A DNA stretch of 40,676 nt from contig JAEUKK010000183.1 of assembly GCA_016792625.1 (NCBI GenBank), positions 1 to 40,676 on the forward strand. The letters are read 5' to 3'. The stretch's first letter is position 1, and each line of letters begins with the position of its first letter. The notes below the pieces were generated by a model, which was given only the letters and a program-made list of their open reading frames with translations, searched no databases and was not told where the DNA came from. The DNA is from Deltaproteobacteria bacterium. GTDB lineage: Bacteria; Myxococcota_A; UBA796; UBA2385. Below, one piece after another: positions 1 through 8,471 of this stretch. Made by a program: the position numbers and the translations under genes.

Positions 1-1108
1 TCGCGTCGAGGAGGGCGGCCACCACATCACCCACAGCCTCGCCGCCGCGGTGGGGATCGAGCAGATCGCGCTGCCGCCCGCTGAAGGGCTGGGGGTCGGG
101 CAGCTCGACCTGCAGGCGCTCGGCGGGCGCGCGCAGGCTCAACCGATCCATCCGCTGGCGGAGCAGCCGCAGCATGTGGGAAGGGTCGCGGCTCGGCCGG
201 CCCAGCCGCAGCCGCAGCTGCTGCTGGAGCCCGCCGCTCAGCCCGAAGTCGACCACCAGCTCAGAGGCGGCCTGGCCCTCGGCGGCCAGCAGCGAGGCGG
301 CCTCGCGCAGCAGGCCGTTGAGGACAAAGAGCAGCGCGTCAACCTCGACCACCGGGTCGGGCAGGTCGCGCGAGACCACGAGGGGGCCCGCCGCGCCCCA
401 GGCCTGCAGCGCCCCGCGCGGGCCCGCGCCCCGGGCGAGCGCGTGGGCGGCCACCCCCGCCGGGCCGAGGCGCCCGGCGATGGCCCCCCCGGGCAGCGCC
501 GCGAAGTCGCCCACGGTCTGCAGGCCCAGCGCCTGCAGCAGCGAGAGCTCGGCCTCGGGCAGGCCCAGCGCCTCGAGGGGCAGCGGGGCCAGCGCGGCGG
601 GGGCCTCGCCGGGGGGCACCAGCAGGTCACCCGCGGCCCAGGTCGCGCAGGTCAACGCGGTGGTGGGGTCATCGGCCACCGCGAGCTGGCAGCGGTGCCC
701 GAGGCCCTCAAGCTGGCGCCGCAGCCGGGCCATCAGCTCGAGCTCGGCCAGCCGGGGGTCGAGCAGCCGGGCCGCGCCCGCGCCGGCGCGGCTGATCTCG
801 GCGACCACCGCGTCGGGCGGGAGCGCGCCCACCGTCGGGCTGAGGCGCACGAGCTGCTCGGTCAGCGCCTCGAGGTCGAGCTGCTCACCGGGGGCGTCGA
901 GGCGCTCGACCTGCAGGGCGGGCAGCAGCGCCCTGGCCTCGGCGACGGTCATGCCGGGGCGCACCCCGACCCGCGAGGCGGGCGGGCTGGCCGCGCAGAC
1001 CCGCAGCGCGCTGCGATCATCATCAGCGAGCACCACGGCATCTTCCGCGGACCAGCCGCAGCGCTCAAGGCGAAAACCAGGGAGGTGGGCGACGAGGTAG
1101 CGGAACAT
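1..1108 (-). CDS. ImuB-like Y-family DNA polymerase (partial, C-terminus off the left edge)
   Basis: The reading frame is open from an ATG at 1108 to the left edge, giving 369 codons. The N-terminus MFRYLVAHLPGFRLERCGW matches the opening strand of Y-family polymerases. The acidic residues of the catalytic motif (as in DinB HVDMD) are replaced by L-P-G, and the second acidic motif is also absent (VVAEISRAG in place of the S-x-D-E region). That pattern is typical of ImuB, the non-catalytic Y-family member that links ImuA, DnaE2 and the beta clamp in SOS mutagenesis. A helix-hairpin-helix-like stretch (LGLQTVGDFAALPGG) follows. The gene lies 45 bases after the M23 peptidase, so it is probably last in that operon. 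No imuA or dnaE2 is visible. An AGGGAG lies almost directly before the ATG, so the start is less certain than the family call. Confidence 0.8.
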   Translation of the reverse strand, partial: MFRYLVAHLPGFRLERCGWSAEDAVVLADDDRSALRVCAASPPASRVGVRPGMTVAEARALLPALQVERLDAPGEQLDLEALTEQLVRLSPTVGALPPDAVVAEISRAGAGAARLLDPRLAELELMARLRRQLEGLGHRCQLAVADDPTTALTCATWAAGDLLVPPGEAPAALAPLPLEALGLPEAELSLLQALGLQTVGDFAALPGGAIAGRLGPAGVAAHALARGAGPRGALQAWGAAGPLVVSRDLPDPVVEVDALLFVLNGLLREAASLLAAEGQAASELVVDFGLSGGLQQQLRLRLGRPSRDPSHMLRLLRQRMDRLSLRAPAERLQVELPDPQPFSGRQRDLLDPHRGGEAVGDVVAALLDA

Positions 1109-1153
1109 GCTCCCTGGTAACTGTACGGGCGGGTGGGTGCAAGCATGTACAGG

Positions 1154-1957
1154 TTAATCGCAGGGGCCCGGCGCCTCGTCGAGCGCGCCCTGGGCGCACC
1201 ACCAGCTCTCTGGCTGCGAGTGCGCCCCGGCGTAGGGGTCGAGGACGAGCTCATCAACGTCCTGCAGCTCAAAGTGCAGGTGGGGCATCGAGGAGTAGCC
1301 GCTGCTGCCGACCAAGCCCAGGGGGCGCAGCGCCTCGACCTCGTCGCCGACGCGCACCTGGACGCTGCCTTGGGCGAGGTGCCAATACAACGTGCGGTAG
1401 CGGGCGCCGTCTTCGCCCACGTGCTCGAGGATGACGTGGTTGGCGATGATCGGGTGGCCGTCGCAGTCCACGTCCCCGGTCTCGGCCGAGGCCCGGCAGC
1501 GGTCATAGTGGCCGTCCTCTGCGGACACCACCTGTCCGGCGGCGGCGGCGACCACCGGCTGGCTGCCCGCGTCCATCGCCGAGAAGCCCCCCACCAAGAT
1601 GTAGTCGGTGCCGTCATGTTCGTCGTAGCAGTAGGGGAAGGCCCGCCCGGCGTGGTCGAGGCAGCGGGTGCGGCCGAGCGGCGTGTCCTCCTGGACCTCG
1701 GGGTCGTGGTCGACGTAGAGCGTGCTCCCGAAGGCGGCGGGGTCCAGCAGGGGCCAGGCCAGGGCCACCGGGCCACGCGGCGGGAGCACCTCGGCGGCGC
1801 TGTCCTCCGCGGTGTCTGCCGGCGGCGCCGCGGAGTCTTCGGCGGCTTCTGCAGGCGCCTTGGCGGCGGTCGGCGCGGCGGCGCAGCCGAGCGCACAAGA
1901 GGTCATCCAGCAGTGGGCGAGCCGGCGGGGGCCGACCCAGGGGGAGCAGCGGCTCAT
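1154..1957 (-). CDS. M23-family (LytM-type) zinc metallopeptidase, probably exported
   Basis: The 267-residue protein has a C-terminal M23 domain, the family of peptidoglycan endopeptidases and their degenerate regulators. The zinc-binding HxxxD is HDGTD at 114-118, and HLH is at 226-228 in PHLHFEL. The catalytic-type His is H193 in LYWH, and a G-x-V strand (AAGQVV) sits at 139-144. All ligands are present, so an active enzyme is plausible. Residues 30-60 are an Ala/Pro/Glu-rich linker. The N-terminus has a short hydrophobic piece and a cysteine in an A-L-G-C context, suggesting a lipoprotein or signal peptide, although the lipobox is imperfect. The start ATG overlaps the stop of the upstream hydrolase (ATGA), which indicates translational coupling. 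Six further cysteines after C25 suggest disulfides in the periplasm or outside. Confidence 0.85.
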   Translation of the reverse strand: MSRCSPWVGPRRLAHCWMTSCALGCAAAPTAAKAPAEAAEDSAAPPADTAEDSAAEVLPPRGPVALAWPLLDPAAFGSTLYVDHDPEVQEDTPLGRTRCLDHAGRAFPYCYDEHDGTDYILVGGFSAMDAGSQPVVAAAAGQVVSAEDGHYDRCRASAETGDVDCDGHPIIANHVILEHVGEDGARYRTLYWHLAQGSVQVRVGDEVEALRPLGLVGSSGYSSMPHLHFELQDVDELVLDPYAGAHSQPESWWCAQGALDEAPGPCD

Positions 1958-2763
1958 GCGGTGTCCTTATGGGCGCGCAGGGCGGCGAAGACCTCGACCG
2001 GCGGGCGACCCGCGCAGCCGACCGCCGCAGCCACGGCGGGCTCGGCGGCCCGCAAAAAGAGGTTGTGGCGAAGCTCGGCCCCGACCGTGGTTGGCAGGGT
2101 GGGGCGGCCGGCGGCCCGGGCGGCCTGCACCTCGACCTCGGCCGCGGCGAGGGCCGGGTCGTCGGGCATGAGCCCGCGCGCCCAGCGGAGGTTCGCCGCG
2201 CTGTACTCGTGGGCGCAGGCGAGGCGGGTGGCCGGGGGTAGGGCCGCGAGGCGCTGCTGGCTGGCCCATTGGGTCCGGGCCTCACCTTCAAAACGGCGCC
2301 CGCAGCCGGCGAAAAACAGGGTGTCGCCGCAGAAGCAGAGCGCCAGCTCGGCCGAGACCGCGGCGATGTGCCCCGCCGTGTGGCCGGGGATCTCCCAGAT
2401 TTGAAAGGGGTGGGCCCCCAGCAAGACCTCGTCACCCTCGCGGAGCTGGCGGTCGAGGCCGGGGATGCGGTGGGCGTCTGCTGCGGCGCCCCACAGCGCG
2501 CAGCCGGTCGCCGCGCGCAGCCCGGCGTTCGCCCCGATGTGATCACCGTGGTGGTGGGTGTTCAGCACGGCGACCAAACGATGGCCGCTCAACTCAAGCT
2601 GCGCGAGCACCGGGCCCGGCGCGGGGCTGTCGACCAAGAGCGCCGCCCGGGTCTCGTCATCGAGCAGCAGCAGCGCATAATTGTCGGCGCCGACCGGCAG
2701 CAGCTCGAGGCAGAGCGTGGAGGTCAGCTGCAGCCGGGCGCCCCCAGCTGGGGCCGACCTCAC
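1954..2763 (-). CDS. gloB: Glyoxalase-II-type metallo-beta-lactamase-fold hydrolase
   Basis: The protein has 269 residues from a GTG start at 2763, whose bases overlap the TGA of the upstream lipoprotein gene (GTGA). A longer frame exists upstream but would run 57 bases further into that gene. The binuclear metal site is complete: THHHGDH at 69-75, GHT with H128, the bridging D147 in FCGDTLF, and H185 in CAHEY. The CGDTLFFAGCGRRFEG segment and the AHEYSAANLRWA segment are typical of hydroxyacylglutathione hydrolase, which releases D-lactate from S-lactoylglutathione in the cytoplasm. The C-terminal helical region carries the usual LRHNLFLRA, close to the family's substrate-binding end. Related persulfide dioxygenases are possible, but the C-terminal extension favours GloB. 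It is the second gene of the minus-strand operon. Confidence 0.88.
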   Translation of the reverse strand: MRSAPAGGARLQLTSTLCLELLPVGADNYALLLLDDETRAALLVDSPAPGPVLAQLELSGHRLVAVLNTHHHGDHIGANAGLRAATGCALWGAAADAHRIPGLDRQLREGDEVLLGAHPFQIWEIPGHTAGHIAAVSAELALCFCGDTLFFAGCGRRFEGEARTQWASQQRLAALPPATRLACAHEYSAANLRWARGLMPDDPALAAAEVEVQAARAAGRPTLPTTVGAELRHNLFLRAAEPAVAAAVGCAGRPPVEVFAALRAHKDTA

Positions 2764-4859
2764 CCCTCGCCCGCGCAGGGCGGGTTGCTGATCAGCAGCT
2801 CGTTGTTCGTCTCGTCGCACTCGGGCTGCACGCTGAGGCCCCAGTCGTCATCGACGACCACCACGACATCTTGGCCGTTGTAGCCCGTCCAATCCACCTC
2901 GAGGCGGATGAGCGCCGAGGTCTGACCCGGCGTGATGAAGCCATCGACCAGCGTGCTCGTGCGAAAGGTGCGGTAGCCGGCCACATCTTGGGCGTAGACC
3001 GAGACGGGCAGCCCCGTGCGCAGCGCCCCCATACCGCCGTTGCCCACCCGCACATAGACGACCAGCACGTTGTCTTCGCACTCGTCGAGGCAGACGTCGG
3101 CCAAGCCCACCGCGTCGGCGGCCTCACCCGAGGTGCTGGGCAGCAGGCTGCCGCTGCGAAAGGTGTTGTAGGCCGGCCAGTTCGGCAGGGCCGGCGCGGG
3201 GACCGAGAGGTCGTCGTTGATGTTGGTGATGCTGTAGGCGTGTTGGTTCCAGAGCATGCGGCCGGGCATCCAGCTGCCGTCGTCCGAGCCGAGCACCCAT
3301 AGGCCGGTCTTGTTCTCGGACGCGTGCCCCCCGCCGTTGGGGATGATGATCTCGGCCTCGCCGTCGCCGTCGACGTCAGCCACGGTCGGCAGCTCGTGCA
3401 GGGTGCGGCTCGCATGGCGGTCAGAGCTGTAGCGGACCTCTCCCGTCGTGCCGTCGTAGATGGTCAGGCGCTGCTCGTCGGCGTAGACGACCTCGAGCTG
3501 CCCATCGCCTTCGAAGTCGTAGGCCGCTGAGCCGGTGACCGCGCTGCTGCCGTCGACCACCGTCGCGGCCCAGACCACCGTGCCATCGGCCTCGTAGACC
3601 GCGTAGGCGCTGCCCGTGGGGACGCCGATCTCGGGCGTGCCGTCCTGGTCAAAGTCGCCGATCGCCGGCATTCCGCCGTTGCCCTCACCGACCAGGGCAA
3701 AGGTGGTGCTCACCACGCAATTGTGGTCAAAGACCCGCGCGGTGGTGTCGCCCACGCTGACCACCTCGCCCATGCCGTCGAGGTTGAAGTCAGCGATGCT
3801 GACAAAGCCGTCCAGCGCGTCATCCCCGAAGTCGCAGCGCGTCGAGCCATCGTAGCTGTAGATGGTCCGGCCGGTCACGACCTCCATCAGGCCGTCGTTG
3901 TTGAGGTCCATCGGCACGGCATGCCAGCCGACCTCGGGGTGCCAGTCGTAGGCGCCGACCCCGCCCTCACCGACCGCGAGCACCTCGCCGTCTTCGCCGT
4001 TGATGAAGGTGTTGCCGACGATGACCTCGACCACCCCGTCGCCCTCGAGGTCGGCGATGGCCGGCGCGTGGCCACCGCAGCTCAGCTCGGCGGGAGAGAC
4101 CCAGGCCACAGTGTTGTCGAGACGGAAGGCTGCTGCGTGGCAGATGGGGCCCTCATCCTCCCCCGAGATGGGTAGGCCGGGGGAGACAGGGGTGTCTTCC
4201 GGGGGCGTGTCTTCCCCGCCATCGGAGGGGGGCACCTCGCCGCTCCCCCCGAGGCCGCCCACGACAACCTCGACGATGGCGATGATCTCGGGCTGGCCAT
4301 CGCCGTCGACGTCGGCCACCGCCGCGTTGCTGTACCGGTAGGGGTAGATCTGCTCTTCCACGTCGCCGACCGTGCGGTCGACCCGCTGGATGGCCCCGCC
4401 GGAGCCGGTGCCGTCGCCCGGGATCCAGCGGAGCACGCCGCGCTTGGTCTGGCGCTGGCCCTCGTCATCGGTCACCACGATGATGTCGGGCACGTCGGCG
4501 GCGTCGGCGACCCCGTCGCCGTTGTCGTCGGTGAGCTGGGCGACCAGCGGGGCCATGAGGATCTGGTTGTACTCGCCGAAGCTCGAGAAGGTGGGCAGCT
4601 CCCACTCTAAGGTCGCGTTCAGCCCGCCCTCGGCCACCTCTATGGCGCAGGCCTCGTTGACCACGACCTCGTCAGGTACGTCGATCTCGGCTTCACAGGG
4701 CGGAGTGGTCGAGGTGGTGCCGCTGCTCTCGGGCGGGCCCAGGTCGAGCGGGGTCGGGCCGCCGCCCGCCTCGGGATCGGGCTTGGCCGTGACGCCGTAG
4801 TCGGTCGAGCAGGCCGAGAGCACGAGCAGGGCGAGGGCGCGGCGGGTGGGGGGCTTCAT
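2760..4859 (-). CDS. FG-GAP/VCBS-repeat lipoprotein with C-terminal CARDB-like domain
   Basis: The product has 699 residues. A short signal peptide ends in lipobox LSAC with the lipidated cysteine at C17. A Pro/Ser/Thr linker (20-56) follows. Then come about eight Asp-rich calcium loops of the DxDxDG kind: DDNGDG 111, DVDGDG 183, DLEGDG 270, DLNNDG 318, DFNLDG 357, DFDQDG 402, DFEGDG 448 and DVDGDG 495. These fit a beta-propeller of FG-GAP/VCBS repeats. Residues 537-568 carry a WNQHAY...NWPAYNTFR segment, and the tail (585-690) resembles a CARDB adhesion module, ending with PECDETNNE. The protein is probably on the outer membrane, because no Asp follows C17. The start ATG has a GGAGG four bases upstream. 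It is the first gene of the operon with gloB, the M23 peptidase and the ImuB-like gene. Its ligand is unknown. Confidence 0.85.
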   Translation of the reverse strand: MKPPTRRALALLVLSACSTDYGVTAKPDPEAGGGPTPLDLGPPESSGTTSTTPPCEAEIDVPDEVVVNEACAIEVAEGGLNATLEWELPTFSSFGEYNQILMAPLVAQLTDDNGDGVADAADVPDIIVVTDDEGQRQTKRGVLRWIPGDGTGSGGAIQRVDRTVGDVEEQIYPYRYSNAAVADVDGDGQPEIIAIVEVVVGGLGGSGEVPPSDGGEDTPPEDTPVSPGLPISGEDEGPICHAAAFRLDNTVAWVSPAELSCGGHAPAIADLEGDGVVEVIVGNTFINGEDGEVLAVGEGGVGAYDWHPEVGWHAVPMDLNNDGLMEVVTGRTIYSYDGSTRCDFGDDALDGFVSIADFNLDGMGEVVSVGDTTARVFDHNCVVSTTFALVGEGNGGMPAIGDFDQDGTPEIGVPTGSAYAVYEADGTVVWAATVVDGSSAVTGSAAYDFEGDGQLEVVYADEQRLTIYDGTTGEVRYSSDRHASRTLHELPTVADVDGDGEAEIIIPNGGGHASENKTGLWVLGSDDGSWMPGRMLWNQHAYSITNINDDLSVPAPALPNWPAYNTFRSGSLLPSTSGEAADAVGLADVCLDECEDNVLVVYVRVGNGGMGALRTGLPVSVYAQDVAGYRTFRTSTLVDGFITPGQTSALIRLEVDWTGYNGQDVVVVVDDDWGLSVQPECDETNNELLISNPPCAGEG

Positions 4860-4991
4860 CCGACCTCCGGCCGCAGGTTACCGCGCCGGGGCAGGCCTGG
4901 GGGCGCTGATCCGCGCGACCTGTGGCGCTCCGCTTGACCGCAGACGCTCCCGTGCCGATGGCCGGCGGGCTCCCCGCGCCTGAGGTCCCGC

Positions 4992-5546
4992 ATGCAGCCC
5001 CTCCAGCAGCTCTTGTCCGCCGTCTTTGGCGCGCTGCGCGATCAGCTCGCCGCCGCGGGCCTGCCGACTCCCCCCTGGTTGGGGGCGGCCCTCGCGCTCA
5101 GCGTGGTGGTCCTGCTGTCGCCGCGCCTGCTGCGCAGCGTGCGCCTCAGCCAAGCCCGGGCGGCGCTCAGCCGGGCCAAGGTGGCCAGCGCCGCCACCCT
5201 GCAGGCCGAGGAGGACCGGGCCGTCGACCGCGTCTGGGATCACCCCGTTGGGCTCGAGATCATCGCGGTGGAGGCCGCAGCCATCGGTCGGCGGGCGCTG
5301 GCCGAGCGCTGCCTCGCGCGCCTCGAGGCGCTGGCTGCCCCGACCGCGGCCCGGGCGCGGGTCCGGCGGGTGCTCGCGCCGCCCTCTCGCGAGCCGCAGA
5401 CGGCGATGGCCGCGGCCGTGCTGGTGGCGGGCCTGCTCGAGCGCGGCGAGGCCGAGGCGGCGCAGCGGCAGCTCGAGGCGGCGCTCCGCAGGTGGCCGAG
5501 TGATCCGGCGCTCTCGGCCCTCGCCACGCCGGTGGAGCCCGGTTGA
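4992..5546 (+). CDS. Small single-pass membrane protein of unknown function
   Basis: The 184-residue protein has one clear membrane segment near 28-50 (LGAALALSVVVLLSPRLL). An Ala/Arg/Glu-rich helical remainder follows that looks like degenerate TPR-type repeats (for example AVLVAGLLERGEAEAAQRQL). I do not recognise a family. The start ATG has GAGG six bases upstream. Its stop overlaps the TTG start of the TMTC-like gene by four bases (TTGA), so the two are probably translated together and may act together at the membrane. It is divergent from the FG-GAP lipoprotein gene, with 132 bases between them. Confidence 0.7.
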   Translation: MQPLQQLLSAVFGALRDQLAAAGLPTPPWLGAALALSVVVLLSPRLLRSVRLSQARAALSRAKVASAATLQAEEDRAVDRVWDHPVGLEIIAVEAAAIGRRALAERCLARLEALAAPTAARARVRRVLAPPSREPQTAMAAAVLVAGLLERGEAEAAQRQLEAALRRWPSDPALSALATPVEPG

Positions 5547-7186
5547 GCCCCCGGCCCGAGGCCGAGGCGGCCTCGGCTTGGTTGCGCCGGCCGCTGCTCG
5601 CCGCGGCCCTGCTGAGCCTGCTGGTCTTCGGCCCGGCGGTGGGCGCAGGTTTTGTGTGGGACGATCTTTTTTTGGTCGAGGCTTTGCCGCGGCCGGGCCT
5701 GCCCGTGCCCTGGAGTGCCCTGCTGGGGGTCGATCTCGCGCAGGCGGGGCTCGCGTCAGGCGGTGAGGGCGCGGGCTACTTCCGGCCGCTGCTGCTGCTG
5801 GGCCTCTGGGCCGAGGCCACGCTCGGCGGCGCGGCGGCGCCCAACCTGGGGCACCTCCACAGCCTGCTGTGGCAGCTCCTCGCCTTGGCCGGCCTCGACG
5901 CCTGGGCCCGGCGCGAGGGCCTCGGCCCGGCGGCCCGGGCCCTCTCGCTCGTGATCTTCGGCCTGCACCCGCTGCAGGTCGAGCCGGTGGTCTGGATCAG
6001 CGCGCGCGCCGACCTGATGCTCAGCGCGGCGAGCCTGTGGGCGCTCGCCCGCGGGGCGCCGACCGGCCCGCGGTCTGCGGCCGTTCTCGCCGGCTTGGGG
6101 CTGCTCGCCGGGCTCGCCAAGGACCAGGGCGCCCTCCTCCCGCTCGCGTTGGTGGCGACGTCGGGGCCGCGGGCGGCGGGCGCGGCGGGCATCGGCGTGG
6201 GGCTGGCCTGGCTGCTGCGGGCCTGGGCGGGGGTCGGCGCGCCTCCTGCGGGCCTCGCCGACGCGGCGCAGGTGTTGCCGACCCTCCTCCAGATCAGCGC
6301 GCGGGACGTGCTCCTCCCGCTTGAGCTGCACCCGGGCGAGCACCTCGCCTGGAGCCCGCCGCCTCCCGCCCTCCCCCTGGTCGGCCTCCTCCTGGGCCTG
6401 CTGCTCGTCGTTCTCGCCGGAAAAGGGGCCGCGCTGCGCGGCCTTGGTGTCGCTACCCTCGCCTACCTGCCGGCCAGCCTCGCCGTCGGCGGGCTCGGCC
6501 TGGTCGGCCTGCGCTACCACCACCTGCCGCTGGCCGGGCTGGCCTTGGCGCTGGGAGCGGCCGTCGACCGGGGCCTCGGGCCGCGCCCGACCGCGGTGTT
6601 GGTGGCGGCCCTGGCCCTCCCCCTCGCCGCGCTCAGCGCGCGGGCGCTGCCGGGGTGGGCCTCTGACGCGCCATTTTGGGAGGCGGCTGTCGCCCGGCAC
6701 CCCAATGCGTACACCTACGCCGGCCGGGCGCTGGACCGCCTCGACCGGGGGGAGCTCGACGCCGCGGCGCCCGACCTGCACGAGGCCACCCTTGGGCCGC
6801 GCCCCATGCGCCTCGCCTGCGAGGTCATCGCCGAGGTGCATCTGCAGCGCGGTGATCTGGTCGCTGCCGCTGCCGAGGGGCGGCGCGCGCTCGCCGCCGG
6901 CTGCCCGCCCACCGCGGGGCTGCTCGGGCCCACCGCCGCGGCCCTGGTCGGGGTCGGCGCGGTGGACGCCGCAGCGCAGCTGGCCCGGGCCATGCCGGAA
7001 GATCCGCGCTCCTTTGGTCTGCTGGTGCGGATCGCCGACGAGGCGCGCCGCGGCGCCTCTGACGCGCTGGCCGGGGCGCCCCCCGAGGCGCGGGCGGCGC
7101 TGGCCGGGCAAGCGGCGGCCCTGCTCGAAGCGGGCGGGGAGCAGGCGGCGGCAGAGCGCCTGCGCGCGGCGGCGTCTAGCCCCTAG
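5543..7186 (+). CDS. TMTC-like GT-C membrane glycosyltransferase with TPR-like tail
   Basis: The protein has 547 residues from a TTG start that overlaps the upstream stop. Residues 18-375 are strongly hydrophobic, with many membrane segments. The first lumenal loop carries the acidic pair W39-D40-D41, the place where GT-C enzymes keep their catalytic acid. YFRP (79-82) and HPLQVEPVVWISARADL (from 141) match the conserved HPxHxEaVaWvsgRaDLL region of the TMTC/O-mannosyltransferase-like family. These enzymes transfer a sugar from a polyprenyl-phosphate donor on the periplasmic face. The C-terminal 160 residues (RHPNAYTYAGRALDRLDRGELD onward) look like TPR helices. The acceptor is unknown. It converges on the MFS gene with only 19 bases between, and no terminator hairpin was seen. 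Confidence 0.75.
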   Translation: MSPRPEAEAASAWLRRPLLAAALLSLLVFGPAVGAGFVWDDLFLVEALPRPGLPVPWSALLGVDLAQAGLASGGEGAGYFRPLLLLGLWAEATLGGAAAPNLGHLHSLLWQLLALAGLDAWARREGLGPAARALSLVIFGLHPLQVEPVVWISARADLMLSAASLWALARGAPTGPRSAAVLAGLGLLAGLAKDQGALLPLALVATSGPRAAGAAGIGVGLAWLLRAWAGVGAPPAGLADAAQVLPTLLQISARDVLLPLELHPGEHLAWSPPPPALPLVGLLLGLLLVVLAGKGAALRGLGVATLAYLPASLAVGGLGLVGLRYHHLPLAGLALALGAAVDRGLGPRPTAVLVAALALPLAALSARALPGWASDAPFWEAAVARHPNAYTYAGRALDRLDRGELDAAAPDLHEATLGPRPMRLACEVIAEVHLQRGDLVAAAAEGRRALAAGCPPTAGLLGPTAAALVGVGAVDAAAQLARAMPEDPRSFGLLVRIADEARRGASDALAGAPPEARAALAGQAAALLEAGGEQAAAERLRAAASSP

Positions 7187-7205
7187 ATACTGTCAGGCAC
7201 GTTGT

Positions 7206-8405
7206 TCAGGTTGAGGTGAGGCTTGACGCGCCGGCCGCGGCCCGGGCCCGCTGGTGCTGGCGCACGGCCGCCCAGGCCAGCCCGACGCAGGCCGCCACGA
7301 CCACCGCCGCGGCCCAGAAGGGCGCCTCCATGCTCACTTCGGTGAAGAGCAGGCCGCCGAGCGCGGGGCCGAGCGCGCGGGCTAGCGCGCTCATCGACTG
7401 GTTGGTGCCGAGCACAAAACCTTGCTCGTGCTCATCGGCGCCGCGCGAGATGAGGCTCTGCAGGCTCGGGTTCGCGATGCCTTGGCCGATGGCGATGAGG
7501 ATGAAGGTGGCCACCATGGGGCCGGCGGGCCGGGCCAGGGGCAGCAGCGCCAGCCCCAGGGCGAGCAGGCCGACGCCGATGGGGATGAGCGGGCCTTCGC
7601 CCACACGTTTGACGAGACGCCCGATGAGGCCGCCTTGGATGAGGATCATCACCAGCCCCGCCGCGCCGAACATCCGGCCGACCTCGCGCGCGCTCAGCTG
7701 CCAGCGGTGCTCGGCGAAGAGGGAGAAGGTGCTCTCCATCGCGCCAAAGGCGAGGGTCAAGCAGAAGGTCAGCACGACGCAGAGGCCCACGACGGGGTGG
7801 CGGGCCACCTCGAGGAAGCGGGCGGGGTTGAGGCTGCGCACGCGGGCCGGCGCCGCGCCGGGCTTGCGGGTCTCGGGCAACAAGGCCAGGGTCAGGGCGA
7901 AATTGACCGCGCTGAGCGCCGCCGCAGCCTGGATCGGCACCGCGAGGCCATAGGTGCTGAGCTCGCCGCCGAGCAGCGGGCCCAGGGTGAAGCCGACCCC
8001 GAAGGCGGCCCCGATGAGCCCCATGCCCATGGCCCGCTTCTCGGGGGGCGTGACGTCGGCCACGGCGGCTTGGGCGGTGGAGATGTTGGCGGTCGCGACC
8101 CCATGCAGCGTGCGGAAGAGGAAGAGCATCGGCACGCTGTCGGCCAGGGAGAAGCCGAACAGGCAGATCGCGGTGGCGCCGACGCTGAGCAGGAGGATCG
8201 GGCGCCGACCATAGCGGTCAGACAGCGCCCCCCAGACCGGGGCCATGACGAACTGCGCGAGGCTGTAGACGGCCATCAGCAGGGTGATCTGGAGCGGCGT
8301 GGCGCCGTGCTCGCCCGCGTAGAAGCTCAGCAGCGGGATGACGACGCCAAAGCCGATGAGGTCGAGGAAGACCGTCAGCAGCACAGGCAGGAGGGTTCGG
8401 AACAC
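7206..8405 (-). CDS. MFS exporter, TetA-like drug:proton antiporter family
   Basis: The 399-residue protein has about 12 hydrophobic segments, the usual size for the family. Motif A is GALSDRYGRRP at 59-69, between membrane segments 2 and 3. The motif C region (GFTLGPLLGGEL) lies in segment 5, as expected for drug:H+ antiporters of the TetA/DHA1 group. The opening VFLDLIGFGVVIPLL is also characteristic. The start is GTG at 8405 with GGGGAG three bases upstream. It is downstream of cysQ on the same strand with a 66-base gap, so it may be co-transcribed or have its own promoter. The substrate cannot be told from sequence; nothing nearby marks antibiotic resistance. Confidence 0.85.
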   Translation of the reverse strand: MFRTLLPVLLTVFLDLIGFGVVIPLLSFYAGEHGATPLQITLLMAVYSLAQFVMAPVWGALSDRYGRRPILLLSVGATAICLFGFSLADSVPMLFLFRTLHGVATANISTAQAAVADVTPPEKRAMGMGLIGAAFGVGFTLGPLLGGELSTYGLAVPIQAAAALSAVNFALTLALLPETRKPGAAPARVRSLNPARFLEVARHPVVGLCVVLTFCLTLAFGAMESTFSLFAEHRWQLSAREVGRMFGAAGLVMILIQGGLIGRLVKRVGEGPLIPIGVGLLALGLALLPLARPAGPMVATFILIAIGQGIANPSLQSLISRGADEHEQGFVLGTNQSMSALARALGPALGGLLFTEVSMEAPFWAAAVVVAACVGLAWAAVRQHQRARAAAGASSLTST

Positions 8406-8471
8406 GGGCTCCCCTTCGACGACGGCGCAGCCGCCGGGTGCGCGGGCCTATCCGGCGGGCGGAGCGGTGCC

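Noticed and set aside
50..1120. A 356-codon plus-strand frame at the left edge
   Set aside because: It reads Gln/Gly/Arg-rich noise. The minus strand in the same codon register gives an ImuB-like protein.
4934..4962. TTGACC followed by GATGGC as a promoter for the small membrane protein gene
   Set aside because: The -10 hexamer fits poorly and the region is too GC-rich for a lone -35 match to be convincing.
4878..5243. A 121-codon minus-strand frame overlapping the start of the 184-residue gene
   Set aside because: No recognisable feature, and it is opposite a gene with a ribosome site, a membrane segment and translational coupling.
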